The notes under the pieces were generated by a model. It was given only the letters and a program-made list of their open reading frames with translations, was not told where the DNA came from and did no database searches. Below are positions 1-8,053 of a stretch of 64,000 bases of DNA, piece after piece. The translations under genes and the position numbers were made by a program. The first letter of the stretch is position 1, and every line of letters starts with the position of its first letter. The stretch lies in contig NZ_FPBK01000004.1 of assembly GCF_900116665.1 (NCBI RefSeq), positions 32,246-96,245 of the forward strand, in the 5' to 3' direction. This DNA comes from Pustulibacterium marinum (GTDB lineage Bacteria > Bacteroidota > Bacteroidia > Flavobacteriales > Flavobacteriaceae).

Positions 1-147
1 GTATGCAAAGCCGTTTCGCAAGTATGCAAAGCCGTTTCGCAAGTATGCAAAGCCGTTTTGCAAGTATGCAGAGCCGTTTTGCAAGTATGCAGAGCCGTTT
101 TGCAAGTATGCAGAGCCATTTTGCAAGTATGCAAAACCGTTTTGTAA
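1..147. repeat. 21-bp tandem repeat (7 copies), cut by window edge
   Basis: Seven head-to-tail copies of a 21-bp unit (GTATGCAAAGCCGTTTTGCAA and close variants) fill the first 147 bases, and the array may begin before the window. The unit length is a multiple of three, so the plus strand stays open and would encode a seven-residue repeat (MQSRFAS). Each unit contains a partly palindromic core, GCAAAGCCGTTTTGC. Copies diverge from left to right, as in an ageing minisatellite. I cannot tell whether it is the tail of a repeat protein or noncoding, and favour noncoding. Confidence 0.85.
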
Positions 148-218
148 ATATGCATGAAGCCTACATATTTATGTTGGAAATCTTTAAATAACGCTAAGAG
201 CACATTGGATATGGTATA

Positions 219-1190
219 TTACTTATGTTTTTGTATTAATAATTCTCCATTGGCTATATACATACCAAAATAAGGATACAAGCCATCACGTTTTTGTAGA
301 AAAACAGCAAAGGGCTGGTTAAAAATCATCTTTTTTGGTTTTGATGTTTCCGAAGGAATTCCATCTGCTGCCATTATGAGCACATCACCAGATGCTTTTG
401 CTCCTTTTTCGTTCAATAAAAAAGCATTTCTTTGGGTTACCTTTCGTAAAGTGTACAACGTATCCGCTGCTTTAAATGTACTTCCTTTCATGTCCTCATA
501 TTCTTTTTCTATATTGAAACATATCATAGGTATTTGCACTACATCTTCCTCTGAAAATATAATAGATACATCTCTTTCAGCTTGTATTCTATCCCAATAT
601 GCTTTTAAATTTAGAGTTTCCAGTGAAAATTCAGGAGCCATTACCAACACTATGTTATGCAAATAGTGATGTGAATATAAGGTGATAGAAAAATCGGTTT
701 CATTATGGTAATAATTAATACTGGCAAAAGTTGAAGCACCATGAAAACCGAAAGAAGCTACCGAGGCATTTTTAAATTGTAAAGGCGTATCAAACTTGGT
801 AAAGGGTTCACTAAAAGGTAACTCGGTTTCAAAAGAAGCTTTAGTTGTTATCATATGCTTTTCAACCTCAACTTTTACATCGCATTGATTTTCTTCAAAA
901 GCATCTAAATGAGTAGTATCAGCATTGAGAATTGCTAACTGTTTGTTGGTAATATTTGTGATGGGAACATTCAAAAATTTTCTCAAAGCTTCCCAAGCGT
1001 ATGGCATGGTAGCACAATAAACTATGTTTTCATTTGCCGTAAATGCAGATGCTAACGTAGGTACAAAATCGGTTTGCTTGTATTGACTCAAAGCTACCTT
1101 TTCAGGCAACTCTGTTGGTCTTTCTTGTGCTTGTGTATGGAAATAACCAAGTAGTAAGCACAAAACAATAGAAATGAATAATTTTTTCAT
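219..1190 (-). CDS. Secreted protein of unknown function
   Basis: A protein of about 323 residues, not recognised. The frame is open further upstream, but the start at 1190 gives a clean signal peptide (MKKLFISIVLCLLL followed by a cut near HTQAQ), so I prefer it. The mature part has no membrane segment and looks like a mixed alpha/beta soluble domain. It is likely periplasmic or surface-exposed, because the signal peptide lacks a lipobox cysteine. It is followed on the plus-strand left side by the 21-bp minisatellite and preceded by another minus-strand gene 145 bp away, so it is probably transcribed alone. Confidence 0.7.
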   Translation of the reverse strand: MKKLFISIVLCLLLGYFHTQAQERPTELPEKVALSQYKQTDFVPTLASAFTANENIVYCATMPYAWEALRKFLNVPITNITNKQLAILNADTTHLDAFEENQCDVKVEVEKHMITTKASFETELPFSEPFTKFDTPLQFKNASVASFGFHGASTFASINYYHNETDFSITLYSHHYLHNIVLVMAPEFSLETLNLKAYWDRIQAERDVSIIFSEEDVVQIPMICFNIEKEYEDMKGSTFKAADTLYTLRKVTQRNAFLLNEKGAKASGDVLIMAADGIPSETSKPKKMIFNQPFAVFLQKRDGLYPYFGMYIANGELLIQKHK

Positions 1191-1335
1191 AGAGGATGTA
1201 ATTTCTGGTTGTAGATTGTTTACATAGTATTCAATTTTTATACCAGAAAAGTATCCTAAAAAACTAATCAACCATCATGCCTACAAAAGATTCTAAGAAT
1301 GATGCAAATTTTTTATTGGTAACGACTGTTATAAC

Positions 1336-2103
1336 CTATTCTTCCGACATAAAAGAGGCATATTCTTCTTTTGTATAATAGTTTTGATAGCCTTCAAGAG
1401 CATTAATTTTCCATTTGCCATCTACCTTTTTTGCAGTAACAGCATAGTTCATAGAAGAATATTCACCGTAGTTTTCCCAGTTCAAATTGAAATGGGCTAT
1501 AGTATCTTTAATCATCAACTGATTAATAACCAAAGTTTTCCAATAATCCTCGGGATAATCTTGGCAATTACACCAATCATCTACTTCACTAGACCATAAA
1601 GAAATACCATCATTCATATTCCTCCATTTTATATCCGCACTCCGAATAGAGGCATCTATATTGGTAGCTACTATTTCATGATACTTAAAAAATTCCTCTG
1701 TAAAATAATCTGTGTTCTTATAGGCTAACATAGTAGCTTTATAAGCTTTCCAGTCTATGCCTGTAAAGATACTATCGGATTCATTTTTAACCAAATAGGG
1801 AAATTCATCGGTTACGTTGTCATAACTCCACGTATATGCTTCTCTAACTAAGGTTGTAAGCGCTATACTATCCCTTTCGGTTGTGATAGTACTTACAGAA
1901 GCTACGATTTTTTGCTCTTTGGAATTGGACTCTTCTACCCATATTTTATTTTCTATACTATCATTTTTATTCCATAACTTATAAGAGTTATAAGCTGCTA
2001 GTGGAACACCAACAAGGTCAACAAGCATATACCCCAAAAAGTAATATAGCATGCCTAGTATTACCAGGGAAAATAGTCCTCGTTTGAATAATTTTTGTTT
2101 CAT
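1336..2103 (-). CDS. Membrane-anchored protein of unknown function
   Basis: A 255-residue protein, not recognised. Residues about 10-32 are a hydrophobic helix, giving either a single membrane anchor or an uncleaved signal. The rest is hydrophilic and rich in Trp, Tyr and acidic residues. The C-terminal third resembles the pattern of a small NTF2-like or SnoaL-like fold (alternating strands ending in a VDGKWKINALEGYQ stretch), but this is only a guess from pattern. The neighbouring minus-strand genes are also envelope proteins. Confidence 0.65.
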   Translation of the reverse strand: MKQKLFKRGLFSLVILGMLYYFLGYMLVDLVGVPLAAYNSYKLWNKNDSIENKIWVEESNSKEQKIVASVSTITTERDSIALTTLVREAYTWSYDNVTDEFPYLVKNESDSIFTGIDWKAYKATMLAYKNTDYFTEEFFKYHEIVATNIDASIRSADIKWRNMNDGISLWSSEVDDWCNCQDYPEDYWKTLVINQLMIKDTIAHFNLNWENYGEYSSMNYAVTAKKVDGKWKINALEGYQNYYTKEEYASFMSEE

Positions 2104-2227
2104 TTTTGTAACCTATAGCTTTAAAAGCAAGGTACTTATTTTTTTGAGGATTTTACCCTTAATGGTTAAAATATAAAAATTTATGAATACTTCTGCTCTC
2201 AACTATTGTTTTAAAACCTTAAAGACG

Positions 2228-2737
2228 TTAATTGATTCGAATCAAATTATCTTTCCAGTCCTCTGGGATATGCTGATACCCATAAACTTCTATAGCAGGT
2301 TTTTCTACAGTTTCTGTTTCTTTGGTGAGTTTTTCATTGATTTGATCGGTATTCAGTTTCCACATAGCGCCGGTTATAGGATCTACTATTAAGATACCTA
2401 CGAGACCACCAAATAACAGATTGCCCACATACCAACCATCTAAAGAAAATTTTATAGGAATGGTTTTGGTTTCGTAACCATCCATTTCAAAAGTTAGCAT
2501 GTAATTTGCTTTTTTAAAATAACCACTACTCGCTTTTATTTTAAGATTAACGGGAGTTGTTCCGGTGTACTGCATTACTCCATCTTGGTCTGTAATGGTA
2601 ATATGAGCTCCAGATGGTGAGCTATCTATATGCACAGGATATTTACCTTTGCTTACAATACTTGCACATCCTAATAGTGTAAAAACAAAGCCCATCCACG
2701 CTATGATGATCATTTGTTTAGCAATGCTTGATTTCAT
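2228..2737 (-). CDS. PEGA-like lipoprotein
   Basis: A 169-residue predicted lipoprotein. The N-terminus has a hydrophobic stretch ending in the lipobox LLGC, with lipidated Cys at residue 24. Residues about 33-95 resemble a PEGA-type surface domain: a 'SSPSGAHITI' strand, a 'YTGTTPVNLKI' strand and a 'MDGYETKTIPI' strand. Such domains usually pack on cell-surface or envelope proteins. A glycine-rich hydrophobic segment (about residues 105-120, GNLLFGGLVGILIVDPITGAMW) follows, typical of this lipoprotein family. Function beyond an envelope role is unknown. Confidence 0.72.
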   Translation of the reverse strand: MKSSIAKQMIIIAWMGFVFTLLGCASIVSKGKYPVHIDSSPSGAHITITDQDGVMQYTGTTPVNLKIKASSGYFKKANYMLTFEMDGYETKTIPIKFSLDGWYVGNLLFGGLVGILIVDPITGAMWKLNTDQINEKLTKETETVEKPAIEVYGYQHIPEDWKDNLIRIN

Positions 2738-2893
2738 TTGAAAACTGTTTATGGTTTAGTTAGTAGTTGTATTTAAGTGTTACTTTATAGATAAGAAATC
2801 ACTTAAAAGGTTGCGTATAAAGGTGTATATTTCTTACATTTTTTGAATACGATCATAATGTATAGCCACCACCCTATTTATTAAAACGAACAA

Positions 2894-3039
2894 TTACATA
2901 CTAAGCTCTTTCTTTAATCGGTTTGCAAATAGAAATTGTCGTATATAAGCTGTCATAAGATTGAGACCAAAAAGCCATACAAAACCAAAGATTCCAGCCC
3001 AAAAACTTTGAGTTATTAAACCAAAAAACAATGCCACTA
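2894..3039 (-). pseudogene. 5'-truncated remnant of a membrane-protein gene
   Basis: Reading the minus strand, about 48 codons are open from just after a TGA to a TAA at 2894. They encode a hydrophobic tail (LFFGLITQSFWAGIFGFVW and on) ending in basic residues. There is no ATG at a sensible place, and the frame is closed immediately upstream where it meets the attC-like spacer at 3054. It looks like the 3' end of a membrane-protein gene that was cut when the cassette array formed or was rearranged. A real short gene starting at GTG cannot be excluded. Confidence 0.4.
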
Positions 3040-3053
3040 CAAAAAATCACAAC

Positions 3054-3144
3054 AAAAAAGCCGCTCTAAAGCGATTGGTATCATATATCTTTTACGGTGA
3101 TTTAGGAGTTGTGCAACATGCTCCATTGTTAGCTGTAGTTATTA
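3054..3144 (-). repeat. attC-like spacer after the M1-like gene (incomplete)
   Basis: This holds a 64-bp block (3054-3117) that matches 4654-4717 at about 56 of 64 positions. It lies directly downstream of the minus-strand gene ending at 3142. Bases 3128-3144, overlapping the stop codon, are the reverse complement (14 of 17) of 4584-4600, upstream of the same gene. On the minus strand the block contains the hairpin CGCTTTAGAGCG followed by a T run, which would also act as a terminator. The second half of the element seen at 4601-4637 is missing here. Confidence 0.6.
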
Positions 3145-4551
3145 TTTTTCCCATAATATCTTTATATTTTCAACAGTTGAATTACTGGTTAAATATTTTT
3201 GCACAATCTTATTATAAAGTTCATTATTATTAATAGCTTTCTTTAATGTAGTTTCAAAAAATGCTTTGTTAGAAATACACTCTTCTCCTTGTAATAGTAG
3301 TCTAATCCATTGCATCATTTTTTCCTCACCTATCTCTTTTTCAATACTAAATAAAATGGCGGTTTGGTAATCATAAGCATAGGTTTGACGGTCATTTGTG
3401 TTTTCTAATTTAATAAAATCCAATATCGCTTTGTGCTTAAAATTTGGGTCTTCAAGCCATTCTAAGCCTTCTCTTATTCCATTTTTAATATAATCATTTT
3501 CTTTAAATTGACTAATGTATTTAACTGCTAAAAATTCAGCAAAACCTTCATTAATCAAGTTTTCCAATGTAGTGTTGCACTTTTTTATTGTTCCAAAATA
3601 ATAATGACTTAATTCATGTACAATTGTAGATAAAAAGCCTCCTTGTAATTGTTGGTCAAAAGTAGCTCTTAAATCATAAGGTGGATTTCCGCAAATTGTA
3701 AAAGTTGGATTACTTGCAAAAGCAAAATGACCTTTTTCATTTACTGTCAGATAAGCTTGTACCCAATGAACTTTTTCTTTATATGGAATGTTGGTATATG
3801 CTCCCAAAAAGTTTACAATTTCTCCATTTATTTTATCAAATTCATCAACTTGAGTATCTGAAAAATTCGCATTCAGCAAGGTAATGTTTTGGGCTTCTTG
3901 AATGCCATATTTTCCAATAAAAAGATAAGGTTCTCTTGGACTTTCACTTACAAAGTGTGCCTTTTTTGCATTTACAGGTTTTGAGCCATTGAGGTAAATT
4001 TGTTCGCAATCTTCACAAATTATTTCAATATCATATTTCACAAGTTCATATTGAAAATCGTTATCAACATCATACAAAGTAGGATACCAAGCAGACTGAT
4101 AGCCGTCCATTCTTAATAAACCATTCATAAAAGCTATGTTACCTCTCCAATCTTCCCTTTGGTAATTTTCTGAAATGGTATCATTTATAACGGGGAATTT
4201 TCCAACGTATCTAAATCGTAGTTTTTTCGGCAAGAACTTTTCACCTTTTGTACTAGCAGGAAAGTAATAAGAAATTGATTCATCTGTTTGTAAAGAATCT
4301 GCTAATTCACGTTCATAACCAAGTAAAAATTTATTAGGTTCTATACTTTGTACATTAACGATATTTAACCCTTTATTCAACCTGATAAGATAATTACCTA
4401 TGTCAGAATAATCACTTAAAATAATATCACAATCAATGGTTCCGTTTTCTATTGAAAATTTAGCGGTTCCTGATATTTTTGGAATTTGGTCTTGTGCGTT
4501 TGAAAACACTGTTAAAAATAAAAATAAAAAGAGTGTAAGATTTTGTTTCAT
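3142..4551 (-). CDS. Secreted M1-like (gluzincin) zinc metallopeptidase homologue
   Basis: About 469 residues from the start at 4551. That start gives a signal peptide (MKQNLTLFLFLFLTVFSNAQ), whereas the longer frame runs through the cassette boundary repeat. The motif HELSH lies at residues 312-316 and a glutamate (NEGFAEF) follows exactly 18 residues later. This HExxH-x18-E spacing is characteristic of M1-family aminopeptidase-type gluzincins. The N-terminal half is beta-rich and would correspond to the M1 N-terminal barrel domain. Substrate is unknown and the GxMEN exopeptidase motif was not seen, so it may be a non-aminopeptidase relative. It is the third gene of a cassette-like array and is flanked by its own inverted repeat. 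Confidence 0.75.
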   Translation of the reverse strand: MKQNLTLFLFLFLTVFSNAQDQIPKISGTAKFSIENGTIDCDIILSDYSDIGNYLIRLNKGLNIVNVQSIEPNKFLLGYERELADSLQTDESISYYFPASTKGEKFLPKKLRFRYVGKFPVINDTISENYQREDWRGNIAFMNGLLRMDGYQSAWYPTLYDVDNDFQYELVKYDIEIICEDCEQIYLNGSKPVNAKKAHFVSESPREPYLFIGKYGIQEAQNITLLNANFSDTQVDEFDKINGEIVNFLGAYTNIPYKEKVHWVQAYLTVNEKGHFAFASNPTFTICGNPPYDLRATFDQQLQGGFLSTIVHELSHYYFGTIKKCNTTLENLINEGFAEFLAVKYISQFKENDYIKNGIREGLEWLEDPNFKHKAILDFIKLENTNDRQTYAYDYQTAILFSIEKEIGEEKMMQWIRLLLQGEECISNKAFFETTLKKAINNNELYNKIVQKYLTSNSTVENIKILWEK

Positions 4552-4583
4552 ATTTTGGAATATTGTTTGAAAACTTTCGCTTG

Positions 4584-4740
4584 TCATAATTACAGCCAAC
4601 TTATTTATATCATGATAAAAATACAACTTTCTATACGCTTTACTCCTACTTATAAAAAAGCCGCTCTAAAGCGACTTATATCATTACTCTTTTACGGTTA
4701 TTTAGAAGTTGTGCAACAGGCACCGTTGTTGGCAACAGTA
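4584..4740 (-). repeat. attC-like element between cassette genes
   Basis: Read on the minus strand, this runs from the stop of the lipoprotein gene (4742) to just before the M1-like gene. Its outer ends are GTTGGCAACAGTA (4728-4740, plus strand) and the complement of GTTGGCTGTA (4591-4600). Inside, ACAACTTCTA and TAGAAAGTTGT can pair as a long stem, and CGCTTTAGAGCG forms an apical hairpin with a T run (a likely terminator). The 37-bp block 4601-4637 recurs at 6797-6833 with three mismatches, and the 64-bp block 4654-4717 recurs at 3054-3117. Confidence 0.65.
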
Positions 4741-4741
4741 T

Positions 4742-5359
4742 TTATATTATTTCGTTCATTATTTTAAATATCTTTTTTGAGTTTTCTGCTTTTTTATTGT
4801 CACATTTCTCAACATTATGATTTATAATAAACTTGTTTGTTTTATTTCCGTTTGTAAATTCAACAAGATAAACATCTGCACAACCCCAAAAAGGTTCGCA
4901 ATATTTTTCGCTATCTTCAGTCTTAATAAAATCAGAGTCAGAAATTATTGATTTTAATTCGCTGATAATCCCTTTTTCGTTAATTCTTTTCGAGAAATTC
5001 AGTTTTGACAATTGATTTTCCTTTTCATTTTCAAACTCCTCAATTAGGTAAGAGTGAAATGTCAGTTCAGAGTTAGCTTTCTTAAATTCCAACATTTGCT
5101 CAAAAACTACTCCACCTCCAGGAAATCTCCAAATTCTTAATGTTTCAGATTTTAATTCAGAAATAGGCTTTCGATTCAGTTTTTTTAAAGGATATTCAAT
5201 CGTCTTGTCAAGATATGTCTTAAAATTCCATTCTTCATTTTCTCCTTTTTCCTTTTCGCTCAATTCAGACTTTTCAGTTATTTCAATTTTCTTATTTTCT
5301 GAAATGCTATTACATCCAAATAAAATAGAAATTAATAAAAGTGCAATTAGTCTTTTCAT
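4742..5359 (-). CDS. Lipoprotein of unknown function (cassette gene)
   Basis: A 205-residue lipoprotein, not recognised. The signal is MKRLIALLLISILFGC with the lipidated Cys at residue 16, followed by a charged Glu/Lys-rich linker (about residues 20-45) and a single soluble domain with three cysteines near residues 155-162 and 190. The start codon itself lies inside the cassette boundary repeat TATTGTTGCCAAC (5359-5371), whose partner GTTGGCAACAGTA (4728-4740) abuts the stop codon. It is the middle gene of the three-gene array and has no promoter-like sequence visible inside the spacer. Confidence 0.7.
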   Translation of the reverse strand: MKRLIALLLISILFGCNSISENKKIEITEKSELSEKEKGENEEWNFKTYLDKTIEYPLKKLNRKPISELKSETLRIWRFPGGGVVFEQMLEFKKANSELTFHSYLIEEFENEKENQLSKLNFSKRINEKGIISELKSIISDSDFIKTEDSEKYCEPFWGCADVYLVEFTNGNKTNKFIINHNVEKCDNKKAENSKKIFKIMNEII

Positions 5360-5508
5360 ATTGTTGCCAACGGTCTCCTATAACCGCAGTAGCGGGATTG
5401 ACGTACTGACTTTTCGGTTTATTACTGTTGTTTGTTTTATAAATTTCACTTTCATAATAGCGATTAAACCGCTATTATTTTTATACAATGTTATGTGGCG
5501 TTATTATC
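5359..5508 (-). repeat. attC-like element between cassette genes
   Basis: On the minus strand this spacer starts with GATAATAACGCCACATAAC, which overlaps the stop of the 415-aa gene, and ends with GTTGGCAACAATA, which overlaps the start of the lipoprotein gene. Two internal hairpins are visible: AATAGCG/CGCTATT and CCGC/GCGG. The arms AATAGCGG and CCGCTACT can also pair across the element (7 of 8). This gives the long imperfect stem with an apical loop expected of a single-strand recombination site. From memory, similar spacers occur between orphan genes in many Bacteroidota genomes. Confidence 0.6.
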
Positions 5509-6738
5509 TCTGTCTGCATTCTTAAATAACCTTTTGAATTCTAATTTCAATGGATTCATAAAAGCAGGTAAAACATTTTGGTTAGACTCGCTAGCCATGG
5601 TTAAAGCGACATAAGCAATATCTTTGATCTTATCAATATCAAAACTATGATAGTTCATTTTTAAATCCTTATCAATCATGAAAAATGCAAGTGTTTCTTT
5701 TTGAACATGCTTTTCTCTATCATGACTATCAAGCTGTTTAACATTTAAAGTATCGTAAACCTGCATTTCACTAACAAAGAATACTTTGGTAATATTCTCT
5801 TTCTCTATGCGATTTGCTACTTCGTTGAACTTTCTATATACTGTCGTTCTTATTGAAGAATGGAAACTATTTATTTCAAATCTATCATCCTCGAAAAAGA
5901 CCATAATGGTAGGCATCAATGTTTCTTGAAGTTGCATTAAGGACACATGCATTAATACAAACTTGTGAAAAATATCGCCATCAGGACTAAATTGATCAAA
6001 GAACTTAATTGAACCCTTTGGATTATCTGTACCAAAACTAAATGCACTTCTTGAAGCTCTTTCAAAGGTTTCATGTTTGCAATTGAAGGTATAATCATCT
6101 ATTAAAAGAAAATCTTTGGGAACTCGATAAAAATTTAAATCCGCTATTCTCTTTTCAAGTTTCTTCGATAGTATGCAATCTTCATTTAGTTCCTTTCGCA
6201 TTTCTGCCAATAGCAGTTTCATCTGTGATATGCCAAAAATAAAGTTGTCATATAAATCTACCTTAGATTCTCTTTCATAGAAAGTAAATTCGGCAGAAAA
6301 GAAGACTTCAACTTCGCAAATTTTTAAAAAGGAAGATCTTAGTGATTCAATGACTGAAGAGTAATTCTCATCATTCTCAATTGTATAAACTAATTCAGGC
6401 AAAGAAAGAATCTCTTTGCCAGTATAAATTTTGATTGATATTCGTTTCTCTAGATCAAACGGTTTTTGCTTGAGAACACTATTTCGTTTATCTATAAACC
6501 ATTTTCCCACGTCATTGACTAGATATTTATCTCTTAGTCTTTCATATAACGGCATGTGTTCCGTTTTGGCTATAGATTTCTGCAACACAAAAGTTATATT
6601 TCTATACTCCGAAAAGAAGTTATCTAAGTGACCAATATTATCAAAAAAGTTTGATCCTTTTTCAAATCTTTCCAAGCTATTTAAAGCGTTGTAAAATTTA
6701 TGCAAAGCTGGATATAAGATACTTTTTTTGTTTTCCAA
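5491..6738 (-). CDS. Conserved hypothetical protein (cassette gene)
   Basis: A 415-residue soluble protein with no signal peptide and no membrane helix. I do not recognise it. It is rich in Phe, Lys and acidic residues, mostly helical in its first half, with a beta-rich second half. Its flanks carry a very clear inverted repeat: GTTATGTGGCGTTATTATC at 5490-5508 and GATAATGCCACATAAC at 6781-6796, identical over 16 bases apart from a 3-base insertion. The last codons (DNNAT) and the stop are encoded by the repeat itself. It is the first gene of the minus-strand array. Confidence 0.65.
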   Translation of the reverse strand: MENKKSILYPALHKFYNALNSLERFEKGSNFFDNIGHLDNFFSEYRNITFVLQKSIAKTEHMPLYERLRDKYLVNDVGKWFIDKRNSVLKQKPFDLEKRISIKIYTGKEILSLPELVYTIENDENYSSVIESLRSSFLKICEVEVFFSAEFTFYERESKVDLYDNFIFGISQMKLLLAEMRKELNEDCILSKKLEKRIADLNFYRVPKDFLLIDDYTFNCKHETFERASRSAFSFGTDNPKGSIKFFDQFSPDGDIFHKFVLMHVSLMQLQETLMPTIMVFFEDDRFEINSFHSSIRTTVYRKFNEVANRIEKENITKVFFVSEMQVYDTLNVKQLDSHDREKHVQKETLAFFMIDKDLKMNYHSFDIDKIKDIAYVALTMASESNQNVLPAFMNPLKLEFKRLFKNADRDNNAT

Positions 6739-6780
6739 GTCTAACTATTTAAGTCATTTCTGTTTAATTATTCCGTTTCT

Positions 6781-6833
6781 GATAATGCCACATAACTCAT
6801 TTACATCATGATAAAAATACAACTTTTTATACG
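6781..6833 (-). repeat. Left boundary half-site of the cassette array
   Basis: This contains the boundary repeat GATAATGCCACATAAC (6781-6796) and, directly after it, a 37-bp block (6797-6833) that matches 4601-4637 at 34 of 37 positions. On the minus strand it therefore looks like the right half of an attC-like element, placed in front of the first gene of the array. No matching left half is present further out, where the terminator at 6891 lies. The site may be the attachment end of the array or a remnant of a lost cassette. Confidence 0.5.
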
Positions 6834-6890
6834 ACTCTAAATTTTTATTCCCAAAAATTCTTACATATCTCCTATAAACACCTCCATAAA

Positions 6891-6918
6891 AAAACCTCCT
6901 GCTAAGCAAGAGGTTTTT
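6891..6918 (-). terminator. Intrinsic terminator of the FN3 gene
   Basis: The inverted repeat AAAACCTC / GAGGTTTT, with a small internal loop, lies 22 bases after the stop of the gene at 6940. On the minus strand it is followed by a run of seven T, giving a standard Rho-independent terminator. The symmetry also gives a short T run on the plus strand. Confidence 0.75.
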
Positions 6919-6939
6919 AGGTGTTCTGGATTGCCCCCG

Positions 6940-7578
6940 TTACATGGGTAATACCTGGCAATAAATAATACTGCTATAGGTAAAGTTATTTTCCTTTTTA
7001 GTACCCATATAGCAAGCTCTGCAAGCATAGCGTACGTTGGGTTGCAAGTTGCTAATAATCATAGTACTCTTGTTACTGGTATATTGCTGTAGCGAAGACA
7101 AGTCTTGGTTTTCGGTAGCAATGCCTACATAAAACAAATAGTTTTTTACTGAAGCATTGGCTTGGACAGACACTTCTAAATCAAATCCATTAGGGCCGGG
7201 TTTTACTTTAAAGTTTTTCACATCTGGTACAGGCGCGTTGTTATCTCCTTTTACTTTTGCCATTACAAAGCCCGAGGAAATCAATTTTTCGACATCTCCG
7301 TTGGCTTGTACGTTCACCATTTGCGCTGCTAGCCGCAATTCATCTAATAAGGCAGTTTTAGCCAAATTCTTTTCTTCGGTATTGTTAGTACCCCCTCTAA
7401 ACGCTTGTGACAGTTTTAGCGTGTACTTTTCTTGTGCAGCAGTCAACGCTGTTAACATACCCTCTGGGAAGGTAAAGTTGGCATTGCCTGTTAACTGGTT
7501 GATTGTTTCTTCCGAAAACGTTACTAATAATCCTTCTTTCATGTAACGATACGATGTTTTTACTTTATGATAAGCCAT
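6940..7578 (-). CDS. Fibronectin type III-like protein of unknown function
   Basis: About 212 residues from the start at 7578 (MAYHKVKTSY); the longer frame adds an unlikely basic leader. There is no signal peptide. Residues about 10-115 are helical, with a GLLVTFSEE start and a 'KTALLDELRLAAQMVN' helix. Residues about 125-212 have the strand pattern of an FN3 domain (PGPNGFDLEVSVQA ... TMIISNLQPNVRYACRACYMG ... YSSIIYCQVLP). Small proteins built this way recur in Bacteroidota genomes with no known role. Base composition is richer in G and C than in nearby genes, as also for the gene at 39801. The long spacer upstream holds 41-bp repeats. Confidence 0.6.
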   Translation of the reverse strand: MAYHKVKTSYRYMKEGLLVTFSEETINQLTGNANFTFPEGMLTALTAAQEKYTLKLSQAFRGGTNNTEEKNLAKTALLDELRLAAQMVNVQANGDVEKLISSGFVMAKVKGDNNAPVPDVKNFKVKPGPNGFDLEVSVQANASVKNYLFYVGIATENQDLSSLQQYTSNKSTMIISNLQPNVRYACRACYMGTKKENNFTYSSIIYCQVLPM

Positions 7579-7790
7579 TGTATTAAATATTAAAATCTTA
7601 TAAAATAGGTTGGTATACCTAAGCAAAGTGGTGCTAGGGCTATGCGTATACCTGCACAACCTAGTTGATCATCTATACTTTACTTTGATGGCGTTGTACA
7701 AACGGCTTTGCAATTTTTGGAAACTTAACCATAGTTAATCGGGTATACTGTTCACTTTTAAAACCTACTACAGGTTTGTGTTGTGATATA

Positions 7791-7951
7791 TTTTTAAAAT
7801 CTGAGACAAAACAAGTATGTGTTACCACAAATTTTTACAATCTGAAACAAAACAAGTATGTATTACCACAAATTTTTAAAATCTGAGACAAAACAAGTAT
7901 GTGTTGCCACAAATTTTTAAAATCTGAAACAAAACAAGTATGTTTTGAGAC
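7791..7951. repeat. 41-bp tandem repeat, about 3.9 copies
   Basis: The units start at 7791, 7832, 7873 and 7914, the last one being incomplete. Each carries TTTTTAAAATCTGA, then ACAAAACAAGTATGT, then TTACCACAAA, with one to three changes per copy. The period is constant and there are no unique spacers, so it is not a CRISPR array. Between copies the changes are mostly A/G transitions. The array sits upstream of the FN3 gene and downstream of the Crp/Fnr-like regulator. Confidence 0.85.
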
Positions 7952-8053
7952 TTAGCTACCCTTGTTTTCCAAAAATTCAAAGAACTTGTTTGTTCTGTTC
8001 CATAAGCGCTTAGTAATTAAGAACATAGTAAAGCTAACACATATTTTTGAATG

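Noticed and set aside
3-191. Open frame of 62 codons over the 21-bp repeats
   Set aside because: The frame is a by-product of a repeat unit divisible by three; no non-repeat protein domain supports it. Reported as a repeat only.
7791-7951. Possible CRISPR array
   Set aside because: The 41-bp units are contiguous, without unique spacers, and no cas genes are near.
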